Shown in pieces: positions 45,961-57,275 of a stretch of DNA of 64,000 nt. Location of the stretch: positions 78,722,501 to 78,786,500 of the forward strand of contig JAZBRS010000014.1 in the NCBI GenBank assembly GCA_037176725.1, given 5' to 3'. Position 1 is the stretch's first letter; every line of letters starts with the position of its first letter. This DNA is from Posidonia oceanica. Lineage: Eukaryota > Streptophyta > Magnoliopsida > Alismatales > Posidoniaceae. Below the pieces are notes generated by a model that saw only the letters and a list, made by a program, of their open reading frames with translations, was not told where the DNA came from and ran no database searches. The position numbers were made by a program, and so were the translations under genes.

Positions 45961-48900
45961 CAAAAACCTCGGAAAAAGCCATGCGAATGCAAGAATGCAG
46001 GAAAAGATTAGAAGAGGCCAAAGGGGAGGCGAAACAACGTGTGTGTAAGAACAGACGTCGTTTAGGACCACTCAGGGTAGGTGTGAAGACCTACAGAGGG
46101 GAGAGGGGGCAAACGGAGGGATTACCACCCCTTTGCGACTGTTTCCCGCTAAACCGTTCCACGGTGTGTCTCGCACGCTGCCCAAAGCTCGCGATGCGAT
46201 CGGATCGTGGAAAAGGGGGAAGAAAGTCACATTAAGTGATAAATCCAGGGAAAACACAACACAAAACACACAGGGATACGCGAAACGAGGATTTGGAGAT
46301 ACAAGCAGAAAGGGGAAGCCTTATTCTACATGCTCAAAGAAGCAGAAAGCGAAAACACGGAAAACTGTGCAAATGGCATGCAAATGAATGCAATGCAGGG
46401 GTTCAGGAGGACATACCTGGAAATCCGGGAGCCTGATCTGAAATCTGTCTGGTCCATGCTGAAGAGCGCTTCGCTGCGGTCGCCTGGGCAGCTTACTTGA
46501 GAAGATCCAACGGCCGGATTGGAAGATAACGCAGCTTCAAGGCAGAAGGGCCAGAATAGGAGAGAAGAACAGATCTAGGTGTTCAGGAGGCCCTAGGGAT
46601 GTGCAAAAAGGTCCTCCCAGGTGAAGGGGAGCTAAAAGTGCTTGGTGTGTGCAAGAAGATGCTGAAATGCAAGACTAAATGGATGCAGAATGCATGCAAA
46701 AGCAAGAAAAAGCAAAGAGAAGACACTGGGAAAAACCAGGATTTCAGAAAGCATTTTGAAAAAGAAAGGGGCTAAAAATGCAAATTTTCCAGAAAACAAG
46801 GGGTCCACAGGAAAGGATTTCGAAAACAGGGGAGGACAGGGGTTCATTTTGCAAAAAACTAGGCGTAGAAAGCTGTTTTAAAAAGGGGGTACGCTTTAAA
46901 AGGGGTTTTGAAGGCAAAAAGGGATCAGAAAGCAATTTTTAAAAAAAAACTGGGGTCTAAAATGCAAATTTTCCAGAAAACAAGGTTCTGGGGAGTCTGA
47001 GAATGCTAGTGGAGGGTCTATATGCAATTTGGTAGGCATAGGAGCTAGAATGCAACCTAGGGGCAAAATGGTCTTTTTACATGATTTTTTAAAAAAGATG
47101 CAAGGACCTACGTGTGATTTTGAAATTATGCAGGGGCAAAAATGCAATTTAATATGGAAAACATGCTCTGAAATCACTGACCATGGACTGATATGCAATT
47201 TTTTGAAAATGCAGGGTTGAAAATGCAATGCAATAAGCTAAAATGCATGCAAAACAGTTACTGTCCATTTAAAATGGACCTAAATGCAAATATGCAAAAA
47301 CAGAGGAAAAGAAATGCAATGCAGTATGCAAAATAAGGAAATAAAAGCTAAGTTTCTACAGTGCATGGACCTACATGCAAAAACAGAAACATGCAGGGAC
47401 CTGGAATGCAATGCAATATGGCAAAATGCATGCAAATAAATGAACTGATTTAAGACAGGACCTATGTGCAAAAATCGAAAACAGAGGGACTAAATTGCAA
47501 AATTAAATAACAGCAGAGCACAGTAAATGGACCAAATTGCAAATACTGAAAACTATAAACAGATCATGCAATTTAACATGATTTTGATTCAAAAATGCAG
47601 CAGATTAAATGATATAAGGACTAGAATGTAAAATGACAGAAACTTAAACCAAATATGCAATATTTACCTAAAAACTTTAGCTAGGACAAAATAAATACAC
47701 AGTAAAAGCCGGCAGCCATGGGCACTGTAGCAGCAAGCTGCCAGCGCCCATGAATGCCGGCACAGGGAGCCTGGAGACGCGCGGGAGGGCGGAGGTGCTG
47801 CTCCTGGGGCTGATGGAGGCAGGGCGACGATCGGCGAGGGACGACGATGCCAGGAACGCGCCAGAATGCTCGTCGGAGGTCTGCAGGACTTCTGGAACTC
47901 GGTCCGGCCGCTCAAAGCAGCGGAGCTGCGTTCTGAAGACCGGAGGAGTCTCCTGCCGTCTGTGCGGAGCTCCGGGGATCATGGGGGTCGCGTTCCGCTG
48001 GCCGAATCGTCGCGAAGACCGGAGAACGTCGCCGGGGAAGACGACCGGACCGGCGAGCCGAAACGGAACAGGGGGCCGGAAAACCTATTCTAAAGGCTGG
48101 GGAAGCAAGAGAAGAGGAAGAGGAGGCTAAGGGAAGGAAGATTTACCGTTGTCCGCGTCTGAGATGTCCTCCCGACGTCAGTGGCTTCAGCAGTCGCCGG
48201 TGGAGGCCGTCCGGTCGCTGCGGGTGTCGTCCGTTGCTCGCGAGGGCTGGAGTCGCCTCAGAACGATCCTCCGGAGCTTCCCAGGTGGTCAGACGTGAGC
48301 TGCGAAGACTGGGGGGAGATCCGGCTGATTTGGGTTCACAGGTGACAGCCGGTGGCCGGGGGGGGTGTCTGCTGCTCGTCGGCTCGGATGGAGCCCTCCG
48401 GGAGGTTGCTGGAGGTCTGGCGAAGGGTTCTGGGTGGTCGGATTGGCTTTTGGGAGACTGTGGAGAGAAATTGGAGAGATGGTTGATTTCTGGACAGAAG
48501 GTGGTTCAAGTGTTTGTAGTGGAGTTCTGGGGCTGTGGTGGATGGTTTGGTTTGCTGTTTGGTGCTTCTAGAAGGTGATGGTTTGATGAACTTCTGGGTG
48601 GAGTTTGGGAAGGAGCTGCGGGCTGTGGTGAGGGGAATTGTTTGGTGGGTTGCGTTGGGTTGCAGGTTGAGGTCAGGTGGTGTTTCAGGGTAGTTTAGGT
48701 GGTGAAAAGGCAATGGGAAATCGGGGGATGAAGGCTGGCTGTTGGGTGAAGTTGGGGGAGGAATTGGGAGAAGGATGAAGACTTGGACGGGGCTTGGTTT
48801 ACTGGGAAAGGTGAAGGAAGTCTTTCTGAAGATTTCTGGATGGGAATGGGGAAGGCTTCAGGTGGGAATTGCTCTGGGATCCAGGTCTCTCTCTGGGATG

Positions 48901-49106
48901 CCAAGGCTCTCTCACGCTCTACTCTCACTGCTCTCTTCTCTCTGGAAATTGGGAGGTGAAGAGGAGAAGGAGGAGGGTCGCACAGGTGGAGGAAATTGAT
49001 GGAATTTTGGCCTCTGGTTCGCTCTCAGGTCTGCTCTCTCTGGTTCTGGATTGTCACTCGCACTTGCTCACACCGGCACCACTGATTGAAAGGAATGAGC
49101 GAGAGG

Positions 49107-49115
49107 CTTATATCC
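49107..49115 (-). promoter_or_regulatory. TATA box of B LTR
   Basis: Minus strand GGATATAAG, about 1.88 kb from the LTR start. It aligns with ATATAAGC of LTR unit 4 (28469). The region just upstream is GC-rich, as in other LTR copies. Confidence 0.5.
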
Positions 49116-50974
49116 GGAGCTGCTGCTGCTGGGCGCGAGCTGGGAATTCAAACTCGGCCGGCGATTACTGCAGCGGAGGGGACGGGGCGACCGGCTCCGG
49201 ATTTGGTGCTGAGATGGAGGAGACAGCGGGCTGCTGTAGATGAAAGGATGGAGCTTCGAATTTGAACAATGGAGGGAAGGCTGTTGACGCAGCTCGCGGG
49301 AGAATCGGTGGAAAGAAAAAACGCAGAGGAAGACTAAGGAAGAAGAAGGGTGGGGAAGGCCGGACTGTGGGCCAAAGGAAAAAACGAAGAAATAAAAGAA
49401 AAGAGGAAACGGGCTGGATTGAGCCCAGTAAAGAAAAGAAAGAATGGAAGAGAAAAGTAAGAAAGAAAGAGAGGGTAGAATGGGGAAATAAAATAGGAAA
49501 AAATAAACTAAAAATAGATGAAAATGCCAGAAGGATTGTGCTGCAGGTTAGGATTTTAATTAAGATTTTTAATAGTCATTTTGAGTTGATTAATGTGTTT
49601 TGGGCTTGATTAGGGTTTTAGGGTTTTGGTTTTGCTTTAAATTGGTTTTCACTTGATTAAGTGTTTGTTAAACCTTTTTTAAATTGTTTTAAAAATTGTA
49701 TTTCCCTTGCTGGACACTTAGGATGTTAATTAGGATTTTTTAGGATTTAATTTCGTATTAATCAGGGTTGGTTTTAGGTTTTTAAGTTTTAGTCTTCTTA
49801 GGGTTTCTTCCTTTTTAAGTCTTTTAAGTTATGTTTGGATTTTTATTTATTGGTTTTTTCTTGAAGTTTTTAGTTGGATTTTTCTGGTTTGATAGGGTGT
49901 TTTTTAAGTCTTTCAGATGTGTTTTTCTTTTCTTTTTTAATTAGGTTTTTTTACTTGTTTTTCTTATGTTTATTAAGTTAAGTCTTTTGCCTTCTTTAAT
50001 TACTTGTTTTAGTGTTTGATTTTTAATTCTCCTTTTTAGGGTTTGTCTTTTAATTCTTCTGATGGGGTTTTTATTTTTGGTGGGTTTTGATTCTATTTTA
50101 GCTTTTTCCTTGATTTTTCAGTGTTTTCTTTTGATTTGTTTTGCATTTTTTAGTTTGCATGTTTGGTTTTCTTTTTAGCTTGCTTTAGTTAAGTTTAAGT
50201 TGTTAATTGCTTGTTTAACATTTTTTTAATTGTTTTTCTTAGGGTTCTGATTTGTTCCTTTTATGTTTTGAGATTTTACAGATTTTTATGGGTTTTTGTG
50301 GATTTTTGCAGAAGGGAGAAAAGAAAAAGAGAAGGAAGAAAGAAATGGAAAAAAGAGGGAGATAAGAGGAAAAGAGATAGGTCGGAAGAAAATGATTTTT
50401 TAAAATTCAGAAAAAGTGTTAAAAATAAAGTAAAAATAGGGATAAGATAGAGGAAGGATAGAAGCACAGAGGGGGCCCACAGCCAGACCAAAAAAAGGAT
50501 AAGAAAGGGATGAAGAGAGAGATGATAACCAGGAGAGAGAGAGAGGAGAGAGAAAATGATAATCTCGGAGAGAGAAAAGGATAATTTGGGTAAATGGGGG
50601 TCTTAATGGTCTTGGAATGGGGTGAGAACTGGTGAGTGGGTAGTCTAGGGCTTGAAGTGTTGGTTCTAAAGTTTTGGTTTGATTCTAAGGAGGTTTTGGA
50701 GAGGTTTCAAGGTGTAGAAAAAGGGTAGTTTCACCTAGGTTTTCTATGGTTTTTAGGAATGGGTTAGGTTTGGAAATTTCTAGGTTTTTGGGTAGGCTTG
50801 TTGGGCGGATAGTGGTGGGTTTTCCTATGAATTTTGGTTAGGTTTTGAGGTTGGGAAGGGGGGTAAAGGTTTAGGTCAAAACAGGCTGATTTTGAAGGGC
50901 AGAGAGGAGGATTAGGGTTAGGGTTTGGTTGGGGTTTGATCCAGCAATCACCAAGAGGGCTCCAAGGGTCCGGG

Positions 50975-51071
50975 CCTGCCAAGATGGGGTGTCAACAGAT
51001 GCCCCTCCCTGAGCGAGGGCAAGCGGAGCGCGGCCGCTGCTCAGGGTTGACAAGACACCCCATCTGACCGG
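50975..51071 (-). promoter_or_regulatory. Three-helix fold bracketing polypurine tract and LTR start (B)
   Basis: Minus strand. Helix 1: GTCAGATGGGGT with ACCCCATCTTGGC. Helix 2: GTCAAC with GTTGAC. Helix 3: CCTGAGC (in 51014-51007 complement) with GCTCAGG (51046-51039 complement). Compared with A, one helix-1 pair changes A-T to G-C on both arms and another changes U-A to U-G, so pairing is preserved. The five-base left bulge changes freely (GTCTT against GTCCC) and the helix 3 loop differs completely. Confidence 0.6.
50998..51010 (-). promoter_or_regulatory. Polypurine tract of element B
   Basis: Minus strand AGGGAGGGGCATC directly before TGTTGACACC, identical to A at 14751-14763. Confidence 0.85.
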
Positions 51072-51552
51072 CGGGAGCAGCTGGTTGTTATGGGCGTGAG
51101 CTACTTATTCGGCGGATGCACCGAAGATCGTAGCCCGTTGCCGCAATGCAAGATGCCAGTGCAGATGGATGCTGTGCTGTGTGTATGCATGCTGATGCGA
51201 ATGCCATGCAAGAGTTAGTATAAAAGTTAGTGCAGTTATAAGAAAATGCTGATGCTGTGCAAGTGATACTGATGATGCTAAAGTAATATGCAGTGCTAGC
51301 TAAGAAAGTGCTGGGGTAATGCAGAAAAGAAATGATAACAAGGCGCGATGTGGTGCGAATATCTGGCGGGGAGGCCAGACTTGCACGACAAAGCGAAGGA
51401 AAACAGGGTGCAGCTGGTCCCCGCCCGGGGAGCAAGCTCGCAGAGAGAAGAGAAAGGGGCGCGAGGGGAGAGAGGCCAACTCTCCTATCGCAGGAAAGGG
51501 GGTGCGTGACTTTGTCTTCCTGGGACAAGGTCACGCCGAAAAGGAAAAAAAA

Positions 51553-52730
51553 TTGATAAGGTGACGGGCTTATCGTCCGGATAGTTTACGGTCCTATCAA
51601 CCGGGAGTGACAGTTTACGGTCCTGTCAACCGGAGGCAGTTGTGAGTGATAGTTACTGGATATCAGCCGTATAACATGGTTGTGGGATAGTTTACAGTCC
51701 TATCAACTGGCGGATAGTTTACAGACCTATCAACTGGCGGATAGTTTACAGACCTATCAACTGGAGGATAGTTTACAGACCTATCAACTGGAAGCCACAA
51801 ACCATGAGTGATAGTTACTGGATATCAGCCGTATAACGCAATGCCGGATAGTTTACAGTCTATCATCTGGAGCGACAGTTTACGGTCCTGTCAACCGGCA
51901 GATAGTTTACAGACCTATCAACTGGAGGATAGTTTACAGTCCTATCAACTGGAAACGGCATTGCGAGGGACTGTTACTGGATGTCAGCCGTATAACATGA
52001 TTGCGCGTGGTAGTTTACAGTCCTACCAACTGGTGGATAGTTTACAGACCTATCAACAGGAGCGACAGTTTACGGTCCTGTCAACCGGCGGATAGTTTAC
52101 AGACCTATCAACTAGAAACGCGCAATGATGAGGGATAGTTACTGGATATCAGCCGTATAATGCAATTGCTGGTGATAGTTTAGGAGTATCAGCCTAACGA
52201 CAGTTTACGGTCCTGTCAACCGGTGGATAGTTTACAGACCTATCAACTGGAGGATAGTTTACAGACCTATCAACTGGAAACCGCAATTGCAAAGGACAGT
52301 TACTGGATGTCAGCCGTATAACGTAATTGCACGCGATAGTTTACAGACCTATCAACTGGAGCGACAGTTTACGGTCCTGTCAACCGGTGGATAGTTTATA
52401 GACCTATCAACTGGAGAAGTGCAATTACGAGGGACAGTTACTGGATGTCAGCCGTATAACACAACTGCGGGCCGACCATGGATCGACCAGAAGATAGTTT
52501 AGGAATATTAGCCTGAGATAGTTTCGAATATCAGCCTAGCACGAGTGATTGATAGATGATAGTTTAGGAGTATCAGCCTGAGATAGTTTCGGATATCAGC
52601 CTAGCACGAGTGATTGATAGATGATAGTTTAGGAATATCAGCTTGAGATAGTTTCGGATATCAGCCTAGCACGAGTGATTGATTGATTGATAAGAGGGGG
52701 CAAGATCATGATGAGAATGATAAGATATCG
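51553..52730 (-). repeat. Tandem array of ~35 micro-hairpin units in element B 3' UTR
   Basis: Main unit 26 bp; plus strand GGATAGTTTACAGACC then TATCAACTG. Stems vary together: GATAG/CTATC (51686-51704), GACAG/CTGTC (51609-51627) and GGTAG/CTACC (52009-52027). Interspersed GATA/TATC and GACA/TGTC units carry the loop GTTACTGGA. On the element strand loops end in TAAAC or GTAAC, as in A. Confidence 0.88.
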
Positions 52731-52759
52731 GACTTATCGGCCGGCAAAGAGGGGATGAG

Positions 52760-53345
52760 ATAATGATGAGAAGTTGATTTAAATAGGGGGATGAGATCAT
52801 GATGAGAAATTAAGCTAAAGAGGGGGATGAGATCATGATAAGAAATTAACCTAAAGAGGGGGATGAGATCATGATGAGAAATTAACCTAAAGAGGGGGAT
52901 GAGATCATGATGAGAAATTAGGCTAGAGGGGGATGAGATCATGATGAGAAATTAAGCTAAAGAGGGGGATGAGATCATAATGAGAAATTAAGCTAAAGAG
53001 GGGGATGAGATCATGATGAGAAGTTAAGCTAAAGAGGGGGATGAGATCATGATGAGAAGCTAAGCTAAAAAGGGGGATGAGATCATGATGAGGAGTTAAG
53101 CTAAAGAGGGGGATGAGATCATGATGAGAAGCTAAGCTAAAGAGGGGGATGAGATCATGATGAGGAGTTAAGCTAAAGAGGGGGATGAGATCATGATGAG
53201 AAGTTAAGCTAAAGAGGGGGATGAGATCATGATGAGAAATTAAGCTAAAGAGGGGGATGAGATCATGATGAGAAGCTAAGCTAAAGAGGGGGATGAGATC
53301 ATGATGAGAAGCTAAGCTAAAGAGGGGGATGAGATCATGATGAGA
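52760..53345 (-). repeat. 36-bp tandem repeat in element B 3' UTR, ~16 copies
   Basis: Plus strand unit GAGGGGGATGAGATCATG then ATGAGAAATTAAGCTAAA, very homogeneous. Its period, a multiple of three, creates a 153-codon pseudo-ORF on the minus strand. It is homologous to the 37-39-bp array of A. Confidence 0.93.
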
Positions 53346-53639
53346 AGTGTTGATTGATAAGATATCGGACTTATCGGCCGACAAAGAGGGGATGAGGGAA
53401 TGATGAGAGTGATAAGATATCGGACTTATCGGCCGGCATAGAAGGGATAAAGGAATGATGAGAAGAAATCATCCCATGACGCCAGGAACGTCATGGGGGA
53501 AAGAGGGAAAGAATGATACCAAGGAGCGATCAAAAGATGCCCCTGGTATCGGGATGACACCAGGGGTTGGCCAGCGCGTCCTTGGCATCGAAAGCAGGGA
53601 ATGATGACAAGAGTGTCGTGCTTGTCAGACGAGTAGTTT
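53346..53639 (-). other. Element B 3' UTR between arrays, with one imperfect 11-bp hairpin
   Basis: Contains two GATAAGATATCGGACTTATC blocks (53356-53375 and 53419-53438) and the hairpin CCCCTGGTATC / GACACCAGGGG at 53540-53566 (one mismatch). No coding sequence. Confidence 0.55.
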
Positions 53640-54330
53640 GGGGTACCAGCCCGCAAGGGACTCAGCTGAGGGCGATCAGCTGGGGACTCGACTGGGGATG
53701 ACCAGCCGAGAAGAGTGTCAGGTTGACGGACCTTTCGCCGGACAGTTTGGGGTGCCACCCCGCAAAGATAATGATCCAGCTGGGGGCGACCAACTGGGGA
53801 CTCGACTGGGGATGACCAGCCGAGAAGAGTGTCAGGTTGACGGACCTTTCGCCAAACAGTTTGGGGTGCCAGCCCGCAGAGATAAGGATCCAGCTGGGGG
53901 CAACCAACTGGGGACTCGACTGGGGATGACCGGCCGAGAAGAGTGTCAGGTTGACGGACCTTTGCCGAGCAGTTTGGGGTGCCAGCCTGCAAAGATAACT
54001 CAGCTGGGGATGATCAGCTGGGGATGATACCACAGGGCGGCCGAAAGATGCCCCTGGTATCAGGATGATACCAGGGGATGGCCGATGCGCCCCTGGCATC
54101 AGGATGCAAAGATAGATAAGTGAGTGGATGGATGATAGGTTGACGAACCCATCGCCGAGCAGTTTGGGGTGCCAGCCCGCAAGGGACTCAGCTGAGGATG
54201 AACAGCTGAGGAGGATGACAGGTTGACGGACCATTCGCCGGGCAGTTTGGGGTGCCAGCCTGCAGAGGACAGTGGTCCAGCTGGGGATGACCAGCTGGGG
54301 ATGCCGGACGGCAGAGCTTGGTGTCGCGGG
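53640..54330 (-). repeat. 114-bp tandem repeat in element B 3' UTR
   Basis: Units anchored on GAGAAGAGTGTCAGGTTGAC at 53708, 53822 and 53936 (exact 114-bp spacing), with more degenerate copies near 54134 and 54209. Each holds CAGTTTGGGGTGCCAGCC and CAGCTGGGGATGACCAGC. A has a single equivalent segment near 12300-12370. The perfect 11-bp hairpin (54051-54077) sits between units. Confidence 0.88.
54051..54077 (-). other. Perfect 11-bp hairpin in B 3' UTR
   Basis: CCCCTGGTATC, loop AGGAT, GATACCAGGGG on the plus strand; the counterpart of 12423-12449 in A. Confidence 0.75.
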
Positions 54331-54659
54331 CCTGCAGATGCTCTGGGCTCCGGATTGGGTGCTGAGGATTTCGCCGCGTTGGGATGTCTGCAAGTCTGAT
54401 TAGAGGGCCCAAGATAATGATGATGATGATATGCAATGCAGCAAAGAGTCTTGATGTGCAAGCAGAAAGCAGAAACAGTTTCCATTGACATGATCTTGAT
54501 AAGTACAATGCCTGCGGCAGGCCAGAAAAGTACAGCACAATTTGAAAGAAGACCACATGATGGTCGCACAAGGGCCTAGTCAAACCGGGCCTTCTTTGGC
54601 TGCCTGGAGTCGGGGAATAGGGGACCGCCTGGCGGAATTTCAGTAATTGGCCAGAGCTA
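54331..54659 (-). other. Element B 3' UTR just after the 3' ORF
   Basis: Low-complexity GATGATGAT tract near 54417 and no credible ORF. The bases ~54580-54655 are the frameshifted remnant of the 3' ORF C-terminus: the tail equivalent to GRSKKARIS in A can be read in another frame. Confidence 0.55.
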
Positions 54660-55778
54660 TCAGACTTCGGCTTCATAATCAGGAGTGCATCCAGTACCTC
54701 TCACAGCTGCAACGTCTGTAGATTGGACCCCGTGCTGCATCAGACTAGCGAGCTTCTTGGTCGGGGCAGTGGTGCTGAGAGGATAAGTCTGTAGAAGCTC
54801 AGGCGCTGTACTGTCAATGAAGGCGCCCTGCTGGAAGCCGAACTGGCGCATGACCCTGATTGGATGGTACTCTACGCCTGCTGTGAAGCCTAGAAGAATG
54901 ATCAGCCGCGTGTCACGCGCGCTGAAGAAGATTGTGAACGGCTCTGCTGCAGAGGGAACGATGCGCCAGATCACAGCGTCGTCAGTCAGTGCTGACAGCC
55001 TCTCGTACTCTTCTTTGATGCTCTTGCCTGCTCTGGTACGGGCGCTGCTGCAGTAAGCTTCGAAAGCATGCACTTGAGGGCGTAGAAGGTCCATCCCTAA
55101 GTGCGCGGTCAGCCAGACTTGTATGAGTGCTCCGCAACCGTGGAAGTGGCGGCAGCGATGAGAAATGCGGTCCAGCCCGCGATAAGTCTCTGCCAAGACG
55201 ACTGGTGCCAGGTCTATGTGCTGGGTCACCACAGCTAGTGCAATTTCTGCGACCTCGATGGCCACTGTCAGTCGGCCATGAGTAAAGATTAGTTCGCCCA
55301 GAAAGCGGATGACGAACCCTCGGAGCCACAGCTCATCTCCGAGGTCAGCACGCTTGTTCAAGATATTATCAAAGTGTGCAAGGCGAAGCTTAGGCTCTGG
55401 TCCACTGGTGCAGATCAGGTTCTGTTGGCAGGCTTGAGTGGAGAGCCCAGTCAGTTGGCTCAGGACCCGGAGATATCCGTCGCGCCTCATGAAAACAGGC
55501 GGCCCCAAGATCTTTGAAAAGCCGCATATCCGACGCACCTCTTCCAGTGTAGGTGTTAGCTCAGTTTTGTTGAAACGGAAGACATGGTGCGCCGGCTTCC
55601 AGAATCTCGCGGCGGCACACAGTAGGTGGCGGCTGACCTCCACATCAGCAGCCTTTAGTAGCTTGGTTGGTATGCCCCACAGGCGCAGCTTTTCACAGTC
55701 TACTTGAGTGAGCCTGCTGATCCATTCTCGCAGGGTTTCCGAGCAATGTGCGGGAGTCAGCAGAGTAGGAAAACCCAT
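54660..55778 (-). CDS. Element B 3' ORF, plant-mobile/DUF7745-like, C-terminus frameshifted
   Basis: 372 codons from ATG (MGFPTLLTPAHCSETLREW). It is colinear with the A ORF at 10839-12041, with FWKPAHHVFRFN and ELTPTLEEVRRICGF conserved. It ends early (GCTPDYEAEV, then TGA) where A continues with EVQDLWPIDEV; the downstream bases still match the A tail in another frame, so an indel near 54658 removed about 30 residues. Function unknown. The long colinear similarity to A supports a real protein-coding gene in the family. Confidence 0.82.
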   Translation of the reverse strand: MGFPTLLTPAHCSETLREWISRLTQVDCEKLRLWGIPTKLLKAADVEVSRHLLCAAARFWKPAHHVFRFNKTELTPTLEEVRRICGFSKILGPPVFMRRDGYLRVLSQLTGLSTQACQQNLICTSGPEPKLRLAHFDNILNKRADLGDELWLRGFVIRFLGELIFTHGRLTVAIEVAEIALAVVTQHIDLAPVVLAETYRGLDRISHRCRHFHGCGALIQVWLTAHLGMDLLRPQVHAFEAYCSSARTRAGKSIKEEYERLSALTDDAVIWRIVPSAAEPFTIFFSARDTRLIILLGFTAGVEYHPIRVMRQFGFQQGAFIDSTAPELLQTYPLSTTAPTKKLASLMQHGVQSTDVAAVRGTGCTPDYEAEV

Positions 55779-57275
55779 TATACTGGTTGCAGAAGACAGG
55801 CTGATTACTGCAAGGCTTGAAGGTACCTGCTATCAATAAACAGTCAGATCTCGCAGGTATGTAATCACTGACAGCAAGCAAAAACTGAGACTGAAAATGT
55901 AGTTCCAATATGCATCTAGGCAAAGTGATAACAGAACGTAGCAATTGAGCACTGATAAGTGGGGGGATTCTGCAGCAGCCTTGCGGACACGGGGGCGAAG
56001 GTTGGTAGGAAATCTGGACCAGCGCAGCTTGAGTGTCGTCGATGTGCCTCTGCTGGGGAGAAGTACTGCCTCAGGGCCTGAGCGTGTTGCAGAGCGGAGA
56101 GATTGGCGGAAGGGGAAAGGAAAGAAAGAAGATGCATGAATGCAAGATGCTAGTGATATGCTTATGAGGATGAATATTATTGGATGAATAAGTATGTTTG
56201 AATGGATGGGTATGCTTGGGTGGATGCTCGAGTGCCCTCAGCGTACGGAGTGCTTTGGTGCCTGCTGCAGAGGAAGGGAGCGGTCCTTGACTCACTGAGC
56301 CCTACTCAGACTCTCGGCTTATTGGTGGCGCTCCGGAACAGGTTTTTGGCATTATATAGGTGGTGATATGGTGAGGACAGGCTATTGGCTGCACTCTCAG
56401 GACCTACACCTATTCTTTCAGCTCTCTTTTTTTTTTTTTGAAAGGTTTCCCCCTCATAGGTATGCAGTCTTTCTCTGCCCCTAGCTAGGAGAAGGTATGT
56501 GTTTGCTCTTGGGAGGATGTGGTAGACCCCTTTTTCAGGCTTGACATGCTGGGGATCTCTAGTAAAGTACGGGGGATAACGGTGCCTTGTGTTTTTTGGG
56601 CTACCTTTGCCTTTTTCTTCTTCTTCTCTTTTTTTTTTTGTTTTGCTTGCTTTTCTCCTTTTTTTTTTTGCTTTTGTTTTTGTTCTATCTCTTTTTTTCT
56701 TCTTCTTTTTTTTTGCTTGGTTTTTTTTTTTCTCTTCTTTTTTCAGGCTTTTGCTATCCCCATTCTGGTGGCAAAAGAAGGGTGCTTGAATTGTAATGGA
56801 TTTTAGGCTTTGGGTCTGCTGCATGATGGGTAGAAGGAGCAGGGTTAGACTGCACACCCCTATCTCTAGGGCCGGCTTCTGTCTTCGTCTTCTGTTCCTT
56901 GGAGGTGCCCAAACCTAGATGTCTATTCTCACTTTTTTCAAGCTCACAACCTAACATTTTTTCTCCCTCAGAGGTGTATGTCCTTGTGAGATTGGGCAGT
57001 TCGCCTGTCCTCGTTGGTGGTGGCTCCCTCACTAGCTAAGACATCTGAGTAGTGCCGGATGAGGTAGGGTGACTCTTTCCAGAGCAGGCAAGCGCTTCCG
57101 ATTGTCATCACCGGGCAGAAGATGCGATGTTTGAGAGGATGACGATGATAATTTTGAAAAGAAAGAATGCAAGAGTTGAAAAGATGACGATGATGATTTG
57201 AAGTAGAGTTGAAGCAAGAAGGCGAGAATGCAAGTGCAGGTGGGAGAAGGGCGTCTGCAACGGGACCGCTTTCGG
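55779..57275 (-). other. Element B spacer between pol and 3' ORF
   Basis: Non-coding, counterpart of 9502-10838. The plus strand shows a pyrimidine tract with long T runs at 56428-56750 (purine on the element strand). Candidate splice acceptors TTGCAG and CTGCAACCAG precede the 3' ORF ATG on the minus strand. Confidence 0.5.

Larger units (their letters stand above)
45038..50997 (-). repeat. 3' LTR of element B, complete, 5960 bp
   Basis: Minus strand TGTTGACACCCCATCTTGGC (50997) to GATCGCTACA (45038). Terminal TGTTG/CTACA are near-inverted, as expected. It carries a TATA box at 49107-49115, the 30-bp minisatellite (45690-45960), the conserved GGGGGTG block (~45360) and the TGGCGACTC motif (45155-45163). 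It is the reference for LTR length in this family. Confidence 0.93.

Noticed and set aside
52760..53345. CRISPR-like regular 36-bp repeat
   Set aside because: Units are contiguous without spacers, the genome is plant, and no cas genes exist. It is a minisatellite in a retrotransposon UTR.
52923..53384. 153-codon ORF with perfect 12-residue repeats (FSLASHHDLIPL)
   Set aside because: It is the translation of the 36-bp minisatellite; the period is divisible by three, so stops are absent by construction.
53426..54393. Two overlapping long minus-strand ORFs (188 and 243 codons) with repeated PQTVRR/VRQPDTLLG-like protein
   Set aside because: They lie wholly in the 114-bp tandem repeat, whose period is a multiple of three, and have no counterpart in A. 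They are repeat artefacts.
56306..56857. Lys-rich 183-codon minus ORF and Phe/Leu-rich plus ORFs
   Set aside because: Generated by the T-rich/A-rich tract between pol and the 3' ORF of B; the A counterpart at 9899-10150 does not preserve them.
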